Source: Prevotella sp. (GTDB lineage: Bacteria; Bacteroidota; Bacteroidia; Bacteroidales; Bacteroidaceae). Taken from it: DNA of 48,283 nt. A program made the position numbers and the translations under genes. Every line of letters begins with the position of its first letter. Position 1 is the stretch's first letter. Of this stretch, positions 8,586-16,780 are shown piece after piece. The stretch is from assembly GCA_017470345.1 (NCBI GenBank), contig JAFUEP010000002.1, positions 1 to 48,283 on the forward strand, read 5' to 3'. The notes below the pieces were generated by a model that saw nothing but the letters and a program-made list of their open reading frames with translations, searched no databases and was not told the origin of the DNA.

Positions 8586-9521
8586 ATGGCTGAGAAATCA
8601 AATACATCGATAGGGGGCTACCTGCTCGGAGCCCTCGCCGGCGCCACCTACGGCACCAACCCGCTCTTCGCCCTGCCGCTGCTCGGAGCGGGCGTCGACG
8701 CCTTCAGCGTATTGTTCATGCGCTATGCCTTCGCCATACCCATCCTGGCGGTGATGATGGTGGCGCGGGGTAGGGGATTCGGGCTCCGACGGGGTCAGGT
8801 CGGGCCGCTCATCGCCCTCGGACTGCTCATGGCCGCCTCGTCGCTGACGCTCTATCTGAGCTATGCCTACATCGGCGCGGCCATCGCCTCGACGCTCCTG
8901 TTCATCTATCCCATACTCGTGACCGTCATCATGGCCCTATGCTACCGCGAGCGGACTTCGCTGCTGACTGTCCTCTGCATCCTGCTGGCCACGGCCGGCA
9001 TCGCCCTGCTCTATCGCGGCGACGGCGGGGCGACGCTCAACCTCACGGGCCTGCTGCTCGTCTTCCTCTCGGCCCTCAGCTATGCCGTCTATCTGGTGTG
9101 GGTCAACCGCCCCGGCATCCGCGAGATCCCGACGCTGAAGCTGACGCTCTACGTCATCTTCTTCGGCATCTTCCTCTTCGCCTTCCGCTTCGATCCACAC
9201 ACGTTCACCGTGCTCTCCGAGCGGCCCATGCTCTGGCTCGCGGCCTTCTCCATGGCCCTCTTCCCGACGGCCCTGTCGCTGCTCTGCACCAGCGCCGCCA
9301 TCCAGCGCATCGGCTCCACGCCCGTGGCCATCCTCGGCGCCCTGGAGCCCGTCACGGCCGTCGGCATCGCCGTGCTGCTCTTCAATGAAGCCCTTACGCC
9401 CCGTCTGGCCATCGGCATGCTGATGGTCATCACGGCCGTGACGCTCATCATCGGCGGGCCCAACCTGGCCCACCGCATCCTCCGCGTCCGCAAGATGTTC
9501 CCCCGGATCCGGCGGAAATAA
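8586..9521 (+). CDS. EamA/DMT-family membrane transporter
   Basis: 311 residues with about ten hydrophobic segments in two similar halves, as in EamA drug/metabolite exporters. Typical features are the glycine-rich first helix (GYLLGALAGATYGTNPLF) and the second-half segment IGSTPVAILGALEPVTAVGIAVLLFNEALT, the usual EamA signature where a proline-containing helix precedes a conserved Glu. It would sit in the inner membrane and export a small metabolite; the substrate cannot be told from sequence. The start at 8586 is chosen because it lies 25 bases after a clear promoter; an earlier in-frame ATG at 8517 lies upstream of the promoter and terminator. It is a single-gene unit bounded by terminators on both sides. 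Confidence 0.9.
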   Translation: MAEKSNTSIGGYLLGALAGATYGTNPLFALPLLGAGVDAFSVLFMRYAFAIPILAVMMVARGRGFGLRRGQVGPLIALGLLMAASSLTLYLSYAYIGAAIASTLLFIYPILVTVIMALCYRERTSLLTVLCILLATAGIALLYRGDGGATLNLTGLLLVFLSALSYAVYLVWVNRPGIREIPTLKLTLYVIFFGIFLFAFRFDPHTFTVLSERPMLWLAAFSMALFPTALSLLCTSAAIQRIGSTPVAILGALEPVTAVGIAVLLFNEALTPRLAIGMLMVITAVTLIIGGPNLAHRILRVRKMFPRIRRK

Positions 9522-9532
9522 AGACAGAAAAA

Positions 9533-9563
9533 ATCCGAAACGCTTGGCCGCTTCGGATTTTTT
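9533..9563 (+). terminator. Terminator of the EamA gene
   Basis: Stem ATCCGAAaCG/CGcTTCGGAT (9533-9542 with 9549-9558, one mismatch) around the loop CTTGGC, preceded by A and followed by T. Sequence and loop resemble the terminator at 8521, and again the loop carries the next promoter's TTGG. Confidence 0.9.
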
Positions 9564-9574
9564 GTTTATCTTTG
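9544..9574 (+). promoter_or_regulatory. Promoter of the mntA-hepT pair
   Basis: TTGG at 9544-9547, 19 bases, TATCTTTG at 9567-9574. As at 8530, the -33 box is the loop of the preceding terminator. The start codon at 9604 lies 29 bases downstream. Confidence 0.85.
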
Positions 9575-9603
9575 CAGCCAGAACTATAAACTGATTCTCC
9601 CGC

Positions 9604-9903
9604 ATGAGCACCAATGCAATGACCAAGACCATAGCCGATTACTTCAGGACGCAGCCAGTCCTGAAAGCATGGCTGTTTGGCTCATACTCACGTGGCGAAC
9701 AGCGACCCGACAGCGATGTTGACATACTCGTCGAATATGACCGTAGCCAGCCTGTCGGCCTGTTTAAGATCTCCAAGATGCACCTGACCCTGCAGCAACT
9801 GCTACAAAAGGAGGTTGACCTGGTCGACGAAGAGACACTCTTCCCGTGGGTTGCTGACAGTGTAAACCAAGACAAGCAGTTGATTTATGAGAGAGGCTGT
9901 TAG
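9604..9903 (+). CDS. mntA: MntA-type minimal nucleotidyltransferase antitoxin
   Basis: 99 residues with the nucleotidyltransferase signature GSYSRGEQRPDSDVDILVEYD (GS, ten residues, then D-x-D), followed by a third acidic position in KEVDLVDEE. Proteins of this kind pair with HEPN-domain toxins; in the characterised HepT/MntA system the nucleotidyltransferase adds AMP to a tyrosine of the toxin's RX4HXY motif and silences its RNase activity. The partner gene starts 17 bases before this stop codon, in another frame. The start could be 9604 or the ATG at 9619 (MTKTIADYF). All catalytic residues look intact, so the antitoxin should be active even though the toxin frame is broken. Confidence 0.9.
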   Translation: MSTNAMTKTIADYFRTQPVLKAWLFGSYSRGEQRPDSDVDILVEYDRSQPVGLFKISKMHLTLQQLLQKEVDLVDEETLFPWVADSVNQDKQLIYERGC

Positions 9904-10250
9904 AGACAAAAACCGCCTGGAGCATATCATCAAGGCCATCGATACCATTCAAAGCAGAGCTGGACACATTATCCTACGAGGAATTAACGTCTGACAAACT
10001 CCTCTTTGGCGGCGTGGTCTATTATACGATGGTCATCGGCGAGGCGGCCTATAAGCTCAGCCGCCCCTTTGTGGCTCGCTATCAGGACGTGGAATGGGAC
10101 GTCATTGCCAATATGCGCCATCATCTTGTTCATGGTTATTATCAGGTGAACGCCAAAGACGTCTGGGACGTTCTGCAGAATGACCTGACGCCCCTCCGCG
10201 AGCAGATAGCACATCTTTTAGAAACCATCGACTGGGAGGAGTGGAAATAA
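9887..10250 (+). pseudogene. hepT: HepT-type HEPN toxin, frameshifted
   Basis: Reading from ATG 9887 gives MREAVRDKNRLEHIIKAIDT, a typical HepT (DUF86) start, but the frame stops at about 9992. The family sequence continues in the +1 frame from 9954 (AELDTLSYEELTSDKLLF) to the stop at 10250. Removing one A from the AAA at 9951-9953 joins the halves into a protein of about 120 residues whose spacing fits the family. The catalytic motif RHHLVHGYY (RX4HXY, including the AMP-acceptor tyrosine) is intact in the second half, as is VVYYTMVIGEAAYKLS. The gene overlaps mntA by 17 bases, as expected for coupled translation. It is a recent pseudogene, a sequencing or assembly error, or, less likely, a programmed shift. 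The rest of the gene shows no further decay. Confidence 0.85.
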
Positions 10251-10273
10251 AAACACTCCACTCAAACTAAATC

Positions 10274-10300
10274 CGAAGCGGCCGAGCGCTTCGTTTTTTT
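10274..10300 (+). terminator. Terminator after mntA-hepT
   Basis: Stem CGAAGCG/CGCTTCG (10274-10280 with 10287-10293), loop GCCGAG, then seven T. It resembles the two terminators upstream, but the loop lacks TTGG and only a degenerate -7-like TATTCCCTTG follows, so the terminator-promoter overlap is not preserved here. Confidence 0.85.
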
Positions 10301-10357
10301 ATTCCCTTGCGTGCAAGATTTGCTATCCGATGGAGTTATAAAGAAAAACGCATTTCC

Positions 10358-11410
10358 ATGAAATTCGGCAAACACATCTGCGTGATTCTGATGGCGACCG
10401 CTACGGCGGGGTCGCTGGCGTCGTGCATGATCTTATTCAGCAAATCAGACGCGTCCATCCTCGTCAACCGCGACACGACAGAGCCGCTGACCATCCTGAC
10501 GGCGGACGACACCCTGCAGGCGTCAGAACAGCTCATGGAGATCCGCGTCAGGAAGAAACACCTCAACCGGCCCATCCGGTTCGTTTCGGAAGAAAACGTC
10601 TATCAGGAGCTCATCCCCGGCCGCCGGATCGATGCCTTCGGCCTTCTCGCTGACCTGTATCTCTGGGAGGTCGGGCTGCCCGTCGACTTTGCCACGGGCA
10701 AGATCTATCAACCGGCCAAGACGACCTACTACGTTGCCTCTGCTCCGGCTGACTCCTGCCCGGCGCTGCCCGTGCAGGACTGCCGCCTGCCGTCGCCCTG
10801 GCGACCGCGCGAAGGGAGGCTGTATCGCCATGAGCTGCGCCTGGGCGCCGCGATTGGCAATCGGATGAACAAGGCGTCGCACGACGAGCTATACCGTCGC
10901 ACCTGTCGCGAACTGCATCTGACGGAGGATCCCGATGCCTTCTACTGCGGCTTGGGCGCCGTCGTGAACGCATCGGCCAGCCTCGCTTATTATTATCATT
11001 TGGACCGCCGCTGGGCCGTCGGACTGATGGCCGGCACGGGCGGGCAGTGCTATGAATCGCTGGCCAGCCGCGAGGTTGCCCACGGTCAGCAGCAAGAGTC
11101 GACGACATATGCCGGCGACATCTATTCCACGTCATGGTTCTTCATTCCGACCGTCAAGCTGCACTGGGCCTTCCAGCCGGCCATACGCTTCTATGCGAAG
11201 TGCGGCGTCGGCGCCATGAGCCAGCACAACTGGTTCGACCCCGCCAACGGCTTCCGCGCCGCCCATTCCTTCGACGAGCGCACATGGCATTGGGCCTACC
11301 AGCTGTCGCCTGTAGGCATCGAGATGGGCAAAGACCGGCTGCGGTTCTATTGCGAGCTTGGCTATGGTCATGAGGGGGTGCTGACCATGGGCTTCAGCAC
11401 CTTCTTCTGA
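10358..11410 (+). CDS. Outer-surface lipoprotein, possible beta-barrel-like C-terminal half
   Basis: 350 residues, function not recognised. The N-terminus is a lipoprotein signal (MKFGKHICVILMATATAGSLASC) with a LASC lipobox and the modified cysteine at residue 23. A middle region of about 110 residues resembles a small beta domain. From about residue 150 alternating hydrophobic and aromatic strands (RHELRLGAAIGNRM, ASLAYYYHLDRRWAVGLMAG, PAIRFYAKCGVGAMS, LRFYCELGYGHEGVLTMGFSTFF) look like outer-membrane beta strands, ending in Phe-Phe as many barrel proteins do. A lipid anchor joined to a barrel-like region is unusual but occurs in Bacteroidota. The start at 10358 is chosen for the signal peptide; the frame opens earlier at 10307. 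The gene stands alone and converges on mutS with six bases between stops. Confidence 0.75.
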   Translation: MKFGKHICVILMATATAGSLASCMILFSKSDASILVNRDTTEPLTILTADDTLQASEQLMEIRVRKKHLNRPIRFVSEENVYQELIPGRRIDAFGLLADLYLWEVGLPVDFATGKIYQPAKTTYYVASAPADSCPALPVQDCRLPSPWRPREGRLYRHELRLGAAIGNRMNKASHDELYRRTCRELHLTEDPDAFYCGLGAVVNASASLAYYYHLDRRWAVGLMAGTGGQCYESLASREVAHGQQQESTTYAGDIYSTSWFFIPTVKLHWAFQPAIRFYAKCGVGAMSQHNWFDPANGFRAAHSFDERTWHWAYQLSPVGIEMGKDRLRFYCELGYGHEGVLTMGFSTFF

Positions 11411-11416
11411 AAACGG

Positions 11417-14167
11417 TTATTTTCCCCCGACGATCTTCTTGATTTCCCAGAGCTTGTTGATGGCCTCCATGGGCGTGAGGTTGTTGATGTCGAGCGTGAG
11501 GATCTCGTCGCGCACCTGGATGAGGACGGGGTCGTCGAGCTGGAAGAAGCTCAGCTGCATGCCCTCGCGCGAGTCAGCTATCTCGGCCAGTGGCCGCCCA
11601 GCCTTGCCCACCTGGGCGTTCTCCGACTCGAGCTGGCGGAGCACGGTGTTGGCGCGCTTGACGATGGAGCGGGGCATGCCCGCAATCTCGGCCACGTGGA
11701 TGCCGAAGGAGTGCTCACTTCCGCCGCGCTCCAGCTTGCGGAGGAAGATGACGCGGCCGTCCACCTCGCGGACGGAGACGTTGTAGTTCTTGATGCGCGA
11801 GAAGTTCTTCTCCATCTCGTTCAGCTCATGATAGTGGGTGGCGAAGAGGGTGCGGGCGCGGGCCTTGGGCTGCTCATGGAGATATTCGACGATGGCCCAG
11901 GCGATGGAGATGCCGTCGTAGGTCGACGTGCCGCGGCCCAGCTCGTCGAAGAGCACGAGCGAGCGCGGGGTGACGTTGTTGAGGATATTCGAGGCCTCGG
12001 TCATCTCGACCATGAAGGTCGATTCGCCCAGCGAGATATTGTCGGAGGCCCCGACGCGGGTGAATATTTTGTCCACCAGACCGATTCTCGCACTCTCTGC
12101 GGGCACGAAACAGCCCACCTGGGCAAGTAGTACGATCAGGGCCGTCTGACGCAACAGCGCGGATTTACCGGCCATATTCGGGCCGGTGATGATGATGATC
12201 TGCTGTCGCTCCTGGTCGAGCATGATGTCGTTGGGCACGTAGGGCTCGTCGACGGGCAGCTCGGTCTCGATGACGGGGTGGCGTCCCTGGCGGATATCGA
12301 TGACGTCCGAGTCGTCGACGACGGGGCGTATGTAGCGGTGCTCCTCGGCCGTCTTGGCGAAGGAGAGGAGGGCGTCGAGGCGCGCCAGGAGCATGGCGTC
12401 GGTCTGAATCTGGGGGATGTAGACCTGGATGGCCTGCACGAGCTCGGCGAAGAGTCGGGCCTCGAGGGCGAGGATCTTTTCCTCAGCGCCCAGGATCTTC
12501 TCCTCGTAGTCCTTCAGCTCCTGGGTGATGTAGCGCTCGGCCTGGGCCAGCGTCTGCTTGCGCACCCATTCGGGCGGCACCTTGTCCTTATACGTATTGC
12601 GCACCTCGAGGTAGTAGCCGAAGACGTTGTTATAGCCTATCTTCAGCGACTGGATGCCCGTCTGCTGGGCCTCGCGCTCCTGGATCTGCAGCAGGTAGTC
12701 CTTGCCCGAATAGGCGATGCGTCGCAGCTCGTCGAGCTCGTCGTTGACGCCGCTGGCGATGACGCCGCCCTTCTGCACCTGCTGGGGCGGGTCGTTCTGC
12801 ATCTCGCGGGCGATGCGGTCGCGGATGTCGGGGCAGAGGTCGAGGCGGTCGGCAATCTGGGCGATGACGGCATTGCGGCCCGCGGCGGGGGCTGGCCCCG
12901 AGGCGTTAGCTGCGGCATTGCCGCAGCTAACCGGACAGGAAGAGGCGGCGGGGATTCCGGAGGGCGCGGCGGGGCTTCCCGTCTGGTTTGTTGCGGCATT
13001 GCCGCAACAGAGGGCGCAGGCATGCTTGACCATGGCGACGGCCTCGAGGGCCACGCGCAGCTGCACCACCTCGCGGGGCGTGACGCGGCCTACGGCCACC
13101 TTCGAGATGATGCGCTCCAGATCGCCGACGCGCCGTAGCTGGGCGTCGATGACCTGGCGGAACTCTGGCTCGCGGAAGAAGAAGTCGACCACGTCGAGGC
13201 GCGCCTCGATGGCCGCCCGCTCCTTCAGGGGGAAGACGAGCCAGCGGCGCAGCAGGCGTCCGCCCATGGGCGAGACGGTGCGGTCGACGACGTCGAGCAG
13301 CGAGCGGCCGTCGTCCTGCATGGGCTGGATGAGCTCAAGGGAGCGGATGGTGAACTTGTCGAGGCGCACATACTTCTCCTCCTCGATGCGCGAGATATGC
13401 GTGATATGGGAGATCTGCGTGTGCTGCGTCAGTTCCAGATACTGCAGGATGGCGCCCGCGGCGACGAGGCCGCTGCGGAGATGGTCGACGCCGAAGCCCT
13501 TCATCGACTTCACCTGGAAGTGTCGCAGCAGCTTCTGCTGGGCCGTCTGCTCAGTGAACACCCAGTCGTCCATCTGGAACGTGGTCCAGCGCGTGCCGAA
13601 GTAGCGCTCGAAGTCCTGGCGGCGCTCGCGGTCGTAGAGCACCTCCTTGGGCTGGAAGTTGCCCATGAGCTTGTCGACGTAGTCGTAGGTGCCCTCGCCG
13701 ACGAGATATTCGCCCGTCGAGATGTCGAGCAGCGAGATGCCGCAGGCCCCGCGGCCGAAGTGGACGGCACAGAGGAAGTTGTTCTCCTTATAGTTCAGCA
13801 CATTGTCCGACAGGGCCACGCCGGGCGTCACCAGCTCGGTGATGCCGCGCTTGACGAGCTTCTTCGTCAGCTTCGGGTCCTCCAGCTGGTCGCAGATGGC
13901 CACGCGCTTGCCGGCCCGGATGAGCTTGGGCAGGTAGGTGTCGAGTGCGTGGTGGGGGAATCCGGCCATCTCGTCGCCCTTCGCCCCGGCGCCGTTGTTG
14001 CGCTTGGTCAGGGTGATGCCCAGGATGCGGGAGGCCTCGACGGCGTCGTCGCAGTAGGTCTCATAGAAGTCGCCGCAGCGGAAGAGCATCAGTGCGTCGG
14101 GATGCTTCGCCTTGAGGTCGAAGAACTGCTTCATCATCGGCGTCAGTTCGCCGTCTTTCTTTGCCAT
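11417..14167 (-). CDS. mutS: DNA mismatch repair protein MutS, with a repeat-encoded insertion
   Basis: 916 residues. MutS binds mismatches and, with ATP and MutL, starts mismatch repair. The mismatch-binding F-Y-E motif is at residues 34-36, Walker A GPNMAGKS near 660, followed by SESTFMVEM-type ABC signature residues and [13 protein letters not shown] beta-clamp-binding-like motif QLSFF lies near 869. The family is usually 850-870 residues. The excess includes about 40 low-complexity residues (384-423, rich in Gly, Asn, Ala and Pro) between helices of the core domain, encoded by two palindromic repeats at 12905-13009. The flanking regions ([17 protein letters not shown] and [18 protein letters not shown]) are normal, so the insertion probably forms a loop that is tolerated. 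Its own -7 box lies 23 bases upstream. Confidence 0.97.
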   Translation of the reverse strand: MAKKDGELTPMMKQFFDLKAKHPDALMLFRCGDFYETYCDDAVEASRILGITLTKRNNGAGAKGDEMAGFPHHALDTYLPKLIRAGKRVAICDQLEDPKLTKKLVKRGITELVTPGVALSDNVLNYKENNFLCAVHFGRGACGISLLDISTGEYLVGEGTYDYVDKLMGNFQPKEVLYDRERRQDFERYFGTRWTTFQMDDWVFTEQTAQQKLLRHFQVKSMKGFGVDHLRSGLVAAGAILQYLELTQHTQISHITHISRIEEEKYVRLDKFTIRSLELIQPMQDDGRSLLDVVDRTVSPMGGRLLRRWLVFPLKERAAIEARLDVVDFFFREPEFRQVIDAQLRRVGDLERIISKVAVGRVTPREVVQLRVALEAVAMVKHACALCCGNAATNQTGSPAAPSGIPAASSCPVSCGNAAANASGPAPAAGRNAVIAQIADRLDLCPDIRDRIAREMQNDPPQQVQKGGVIASGVNDELDELRRIAYSGKDYLLQIQEREAQQTGIQSLKIGYNNVFGYYLEVRNTYKDKVPPEWVRKQTLAQAERYITQELKDYEEKILGAEEKILALEARLFAELVQAIQVYIPQIQTDAMLLARLDALLSFAKTAEEHRYIRPVVDDSDVIDIRQGRHPVIETELPVDEPYVPNDIMLDQERQQIIIITGPNMAGKSALLRQTALIVLLAQVGCFVPAESARIGLVDKIFTRVGASDNISLGESTFMVEMTEASNILNNVTPRSLVLFDELGRGTSTYDGISIAWAIVEYLHEQPKARARTLFATHYHELNEMEKNFSRIKNYNVSVREVDGRVIFLRKLERGGSEHSFGIHVAEIAGMPRSIVKRANTVLRQLESENAQVGKAGRPLAEIADSREGMQLSFFQLDDPVLIQVRDEILTLDINNLTPMEAINKLWEIKKIVGGK
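12905..13009. repeat. Inverted pair of GCGGCANTGCCGC palindromic elements inside mutS
   Basis: Copy A is a perfect palindrome with 13-bp arms (12905-12917 and 12919-12931) around one central base; with the outer GTCCGGTT read on the minus strand it spans 12907-12935. Copy B has 10-bp arms (12989-12998 and 13000-13009), preceded on the plus strand by GTCTGGTT (12981-12988). The copies face each other, with CCGGACAGGAAG and CTTCCCGTCTGG as an inner inverted repeat (10 of 12 match). Both are in frame and free of stops on the mutS strand, giving [11 protein letters not shown] and [11 protein letters not shown]. Confidence 0.9.
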
Positions 14168-14189
14168 AGTCCGAATAGGTTTTAGTCTG

Positions 14190-14197
14190 CAAAGTTA
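14190..14197 (-). promoter_or_regulatory. Promoter -7 box of mutS
   Basis: Minus-strand TAACTTTG followed by C, ending 22 bases before the mutS start codon. No TTTG or TTGG is found 19-21 bases upstream, so the -33 box is weak. Confidence 0.65.
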
Positions 14198-14216
14198 CAA
14201 AAAAGTCATGAAACGC

Positions 14217-14260
14217 GCCCTCCTTTTTTGGAACATTAACCATTTTGGGAGGGCTTTTTT
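14217..14260 (+). terminator. Terminator-like hairpin between mutS and the OB-fold genes
   Basis: GCCCTCC (14217-14223) pairs with GGAGGGC (14248-14254), with a 24-base loop and six T after it on the plus strand. No plus-strand gene ends just before it. On the minus strand it could weakly end transcription from the gene at 14498. Confidence 0.4.
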
Positions 14261-14274
14261 CCTGTGTGCTAATC

Positions 14275-14331
14275 AGAGACCCCGCCCCCGACCCCGCCCC
14301 TTGAGGGGTGGGATTTGGGGGCGGGGTCTCT
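14275..14331. repeat. G/C-rich hairpin repeat
   Basis: Perfect 15-bp inverted arms AGAGACCCCGCCCCC (14275-14289) and GGGGGCGGGGTCTCT (14317-14331) enclose a smaller CCCC ttga GGGG hairpin. It is similar in style to G/C hairpins at 40150-40275, inside leuS (20815) and inside the GH2 gene (46729). Confidence 0.8.
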
Positions 14332-14369
14332 AACTTAACGACTCGGTCAGTCAGGCTTTAGTGACAATA

Positions 14370-14488
14370 AAATAATAACTTGGTACGATTTAGGAGGTCA
14401 CGTGTCCTCACGTGACACCGGCGGCACGTGCGACGTGGGGACACGTCGCCTCCTACAGGGGCTGCCAATTTGTACCAATTTATTATTT
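14370..14488. mobile_element. Cloverleaf repeat element, copy 2 (MITE-like, complete)
   Basis: The 65-base core 14391-14455 differs from copy 1 at two linker positions only and keeps the outer stem TAGGAG/CTCCTA and both 8-bp hairpins. Here the ends are clear: 14370-14391 and 14467-14488 are inverted repeats matching at 19 of 22 positions (AAATAATAA...TTGGTAC). The whole is about 119 bp with no reading frame, which fits a miniature inverted-repeat element. It abuts the 3' end of the minus-strand gene at 14498, as copy 1 abuts a gene end. Confidence 0.8.
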
Positions 14489-14497
14489 GCATTTTAC

Positions 14498-16252
14498 TTA
14501 CTTCACCAGATACTTCTTTCCGCCGATGATGTAGAGGCCGCGCTTCATGCTGACGACGCGCTGGCCCTGGAGGTTGAAGACGGCCTGCTGGCCGGCCTGC
14601 ATCTCGACGGCGGCGATGGAGCTGCTCTGTCCGTTGATGGAGTAGAGATAGCAGCTGGAGATCTCGGGCGTCATCACGTCGTTCTTCACGAAGCGCTGCA
14701 GCTTGCCGCAGACGACGACCTCGTCGCCCTCGTTCAGGGCCGAGACGGTCTCCTCGGTGAAGGGCACGTTGTCGAAATACTTGGCACGGAAGACGGTGAT
14801 CGTGGGCTCGCCGTCCTTCTCGTCAGCCAGCTGGAAGTTGGCGTTGCCGTAGAGCGAGCCGTCGTCCTTGCGCTGGAACTCGGGGGCACCGACGACGAAG
14901 CCGGGGATGTAGTAGCTGACGGCGGTCGACTGGCCGTCCTGGAGCTCCTCGTTGATCATGTCGAGGGCCTGCTCGACGCTGATGGTCTCGATCTCGACGG
15001 GCTGGGGCGTGGTGCCGCCCTTGGTGACGTCGAGGACGGTGACGTCGACGAGCTCTACGGTCGTGTTATAGGTCTTGCGCGGACCTTCGACGGTGACGCT
15101 GTCGCCCACCTCGATGCCCCATGCGGCGATGGAGTTGTTCTGGCCGTTGTTGCCCTCCTTGTCGCGCGTGCCGTAGATGAGGATCTCGCCCGTGGCGTCG
15201 CGGAGCATGAAGTTGCCGTAGACGGTGTTGCGGATCTCGGTGACGAGGCCGCGCACGCGGTAGGTCGTGCCGTCCTCGCCGGCGAGCACCTGTGCGCAGG
15301 TGCTCAGGTCGCCCTGCGGCTGGGGCTGGGGCTCAGTGCCCTCCTCGGCCTTGGTCTGGCCGTTGAGCGCGTAGATGTAGGCATTCTTGCTGGCCGTCTC
15401 GGGCGTGTTGCCCTGATAGTTGACCAGCTTGCCGCAGATGATGACCTCGTCGCCGACGGCAATCTGGGTATAGCCGTCGATCCAGGACTTGTTCTCGAGA
15501 TAGTAGACGCTGTAGCAGGTGAACTGCGTGCCGTCGGTGGTGCCGTCGGCCGAGATGTTGAACGTGGCGGTGCCATACTGTGCCGAGAAGAAGAACTTGA
15601 CGCTCGAGATCTTACCCTTGATGTAGTAGTCCTGCGTCGACGTGACGTCCTTTTCCATCTGGCTGGCCACGCTGTAGGCATCGGCCGGCGTGTAGGGATT
15701 GGCCAGGGTGCCGTCGCCGGTCAGGTCGCCGGGCTGCGGGTCGACGGGCGTCTCACCGCCCTCGCCGTTGATGGTGATCTTGCTGATCTGGGTGTTGGCC
15801 GAGATGCTGATGACGAGCTCGCGGGTGTTGCCCGTCCACGTGACACTCGTCTTGGCCTGTGTGTCGAGCGTGCCGACGGAGGCCGAGTTGTCAGCACCCC
15901 ACTTGGCGCTGGAGGCCTGCGAAGCCAGGGTGAATACGACCGTCTTGATGTCCTCAGAGGCCGAGGCGATGGTCAGCGTGCCGCTGTAGAGGCGCAGCTT
16001 GGGCGACTTGTTCCAGATGCGGTTCTGGGTCTTCTGTCCCTCGGCAGCTGCCGAGACGGTGATGCTGAAGTTGCCGACGGTGGCCGTCTTGGGCTCCAGG
16101 ATGTCGCCGTCCTGCGATTCATTAGCCGACTCACCGGGCAGTCCGAAGAGCGTCTGTCCGTTGGCGTCGAAGTCGAACACGGTCTGTGCCGACAAACCTG
16201 AGCTAATCAGCATGAGCATGCCGAACAGCATAAAGCGTAAAGTTTTTTTCAT
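14498..16252 (-). CDS. Secreted multi-OB-fold protein with sorting-type tail
   Basis: 584 residues. A signal peptide (MKKTLRFMLFGMLMLISSGLSAQ) is followed by a beta-sandwich-like region (about 25-190) and then three OB-fold-like repeats. The first runs from about 190 to 310 (YYIKGKISSV...VGDEVIICGKLV). The second runs from about 315 to 415 (TYRVRGLVTEI, GEILIYGTRDKEG, WGIEVGDSVTVEGPRKTYNTTVELVDVTVLDV). The third runs from about 420 to 545 (YIPGFVVG...GDEVVVCGKLQRF). The tail FNLQGQRVVS...GLYIIGGKKYLVK matches the sorting-like tails of several other proteins here. Such repeats (DUF6359-like) occur in exported Bacteroidota proteins, sometimes with nucleases; no nuclease domain is present and the function is unknown. 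The gene at 16955 is a shorter relative with nearly the same second repeat, leader and tail. Confidence 0.85.
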   Translation of the reverse strand: MKKTLRFMLFGMLMLISSGLSAQTVFDFDANGQTLFGLPGESANESQDGDILEPKTATVGNFSITVSAAAEGQKTQNRIWNKSPKLRLYSGTLTIASASEDIKTVVFTLASQASSAKWGADNSASVGTLDTQAKTSVTWTGNTRELVISISANTQISKITINGEGGETPVDPQPGDLTGDGTLANPYTPADAYSVASQMEKDVTSTQDYYIKGKISSVKFFFSAQYGTATFNISADGTTDGTQFTCYSVYYLENKSWIDGYTQIAVGDEVIICGKLVNYQGNTPETASKNAYIYALNGQTKAEEGTEPQPQPQGDLSTCAQVLAGEDGTTYRVRGLVTEIRNTVYGNFMLRDATGEILIYGTRDKEGNNGQNNSIAAWGIEVGDSVTVEGPRKTYNTTVELVDVTVLDVTKGGTTPQPVEIETISVEQALDMINEELQDGQSTAVSYYIPGFVVGAPEFQRKDDGSLYGNANFQLADEKDGEPTITVFRAKYFDNVPFTEETVSALNEGDEVVVCGKLQRFVKNDVMTPEISSCYLYSINGQSSSIAAVEMQAGQQAVFNLQGQRVVSMKRGLYIIGGKKYLVK

Positions 16253-16296
16253 AGATAAAACAATTTAAAACATTAATTTAGTAGGATATTTGGGTG

Positions 16297-16327
16297 CAAA
16301 TTTACTCATTTATTTCGGTTCTGCAAA
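16297..16327 (-). promoter_or_regulatory. Promoter of the OB-fold protein gene
   Basis: Minus strand: TTTG (16327-16324), exactly 19 bases, TAAATTTG (16304-16297), followed by CACCCAAAT. The start codon is about 45 bases downstream. The early transcript TTTGCACCCAAAT is shared with the paralogue at 16955. Confidence 0.85.
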
Positions 16328-16382
16328 GATTTGGCGCTCCTTTTTCGTTTTCGGAAAGAAAAATGATGGGCTTTAAGATAAC

Positions 16383-16700
16383 CAATATGGTGATTAATGC
16401 CCGAGATTGCAACGCCCCCCTGGCATCCTCTAATCTAATTTTGAGGGTGAGAGTCAACGCCCCCCTTAGAGGGGGAGTCAACGCCCCCCTGCCCCCCTCT
16501 AATCTTAGAGGGGGAGTTAGATAGCGTGCATGCCACTCGCATCCGCTGGTGTCACAGCCCCATCTGCTCCTACGGTGGTATCCAACTCCCCCTCTAAGAT
16601 TAGAGGGGGGCAGGGGGGCGTTGACCCTCACCCTCAAAATTAGATTAGGAGGGCAGGGGGGCGTTGACTCCCCCTCTAAGGGGGACGTTGACTCTCACCC
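16383..16700. mobile_element. Terminal-inverted-repeat element, copy A (MITE-like)
   Basis: The centre is a perfect 40-bp inverted repeat, 16479-16518 with 16584-16623 (CAACGCCCCCCTGCCCCCCT..., inner end TTAGAGGGGGAGTT), around a 65-base core. The same 40-bp arms and a related 65-base core, in the opposite orientation, are at 39659-39803. An outer end ATATGGTGATTAATGCCCGA lies at 16386; further partial copies of the arm sequence at 16410-16478 and 16624-16700 suggest nested or duplicated ends. Frames that cross it on either strand only read repeat words, and I do not treat them as genes. Confidence 0.85.
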
Positions 16701-16780
16701 TAAGAAGAGAGTGGTGGGGCAGGGTCAGTTTTGCCGCAATCTGATTGTCAGTTTCCTTTACAAACGGCGGCGCGACGGCG

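Noticed and set aside
14402-16201. 599-residue plus-strand reading frame opposite the OB-fold gene
   Set aside because: Composition is typical of an antisense shadow in GC-rich DNA (Ala, Asp, Gly, Leu, Val runs), there is no promoter, and the minus-strand gene has a signal peptide, domains and a tail.
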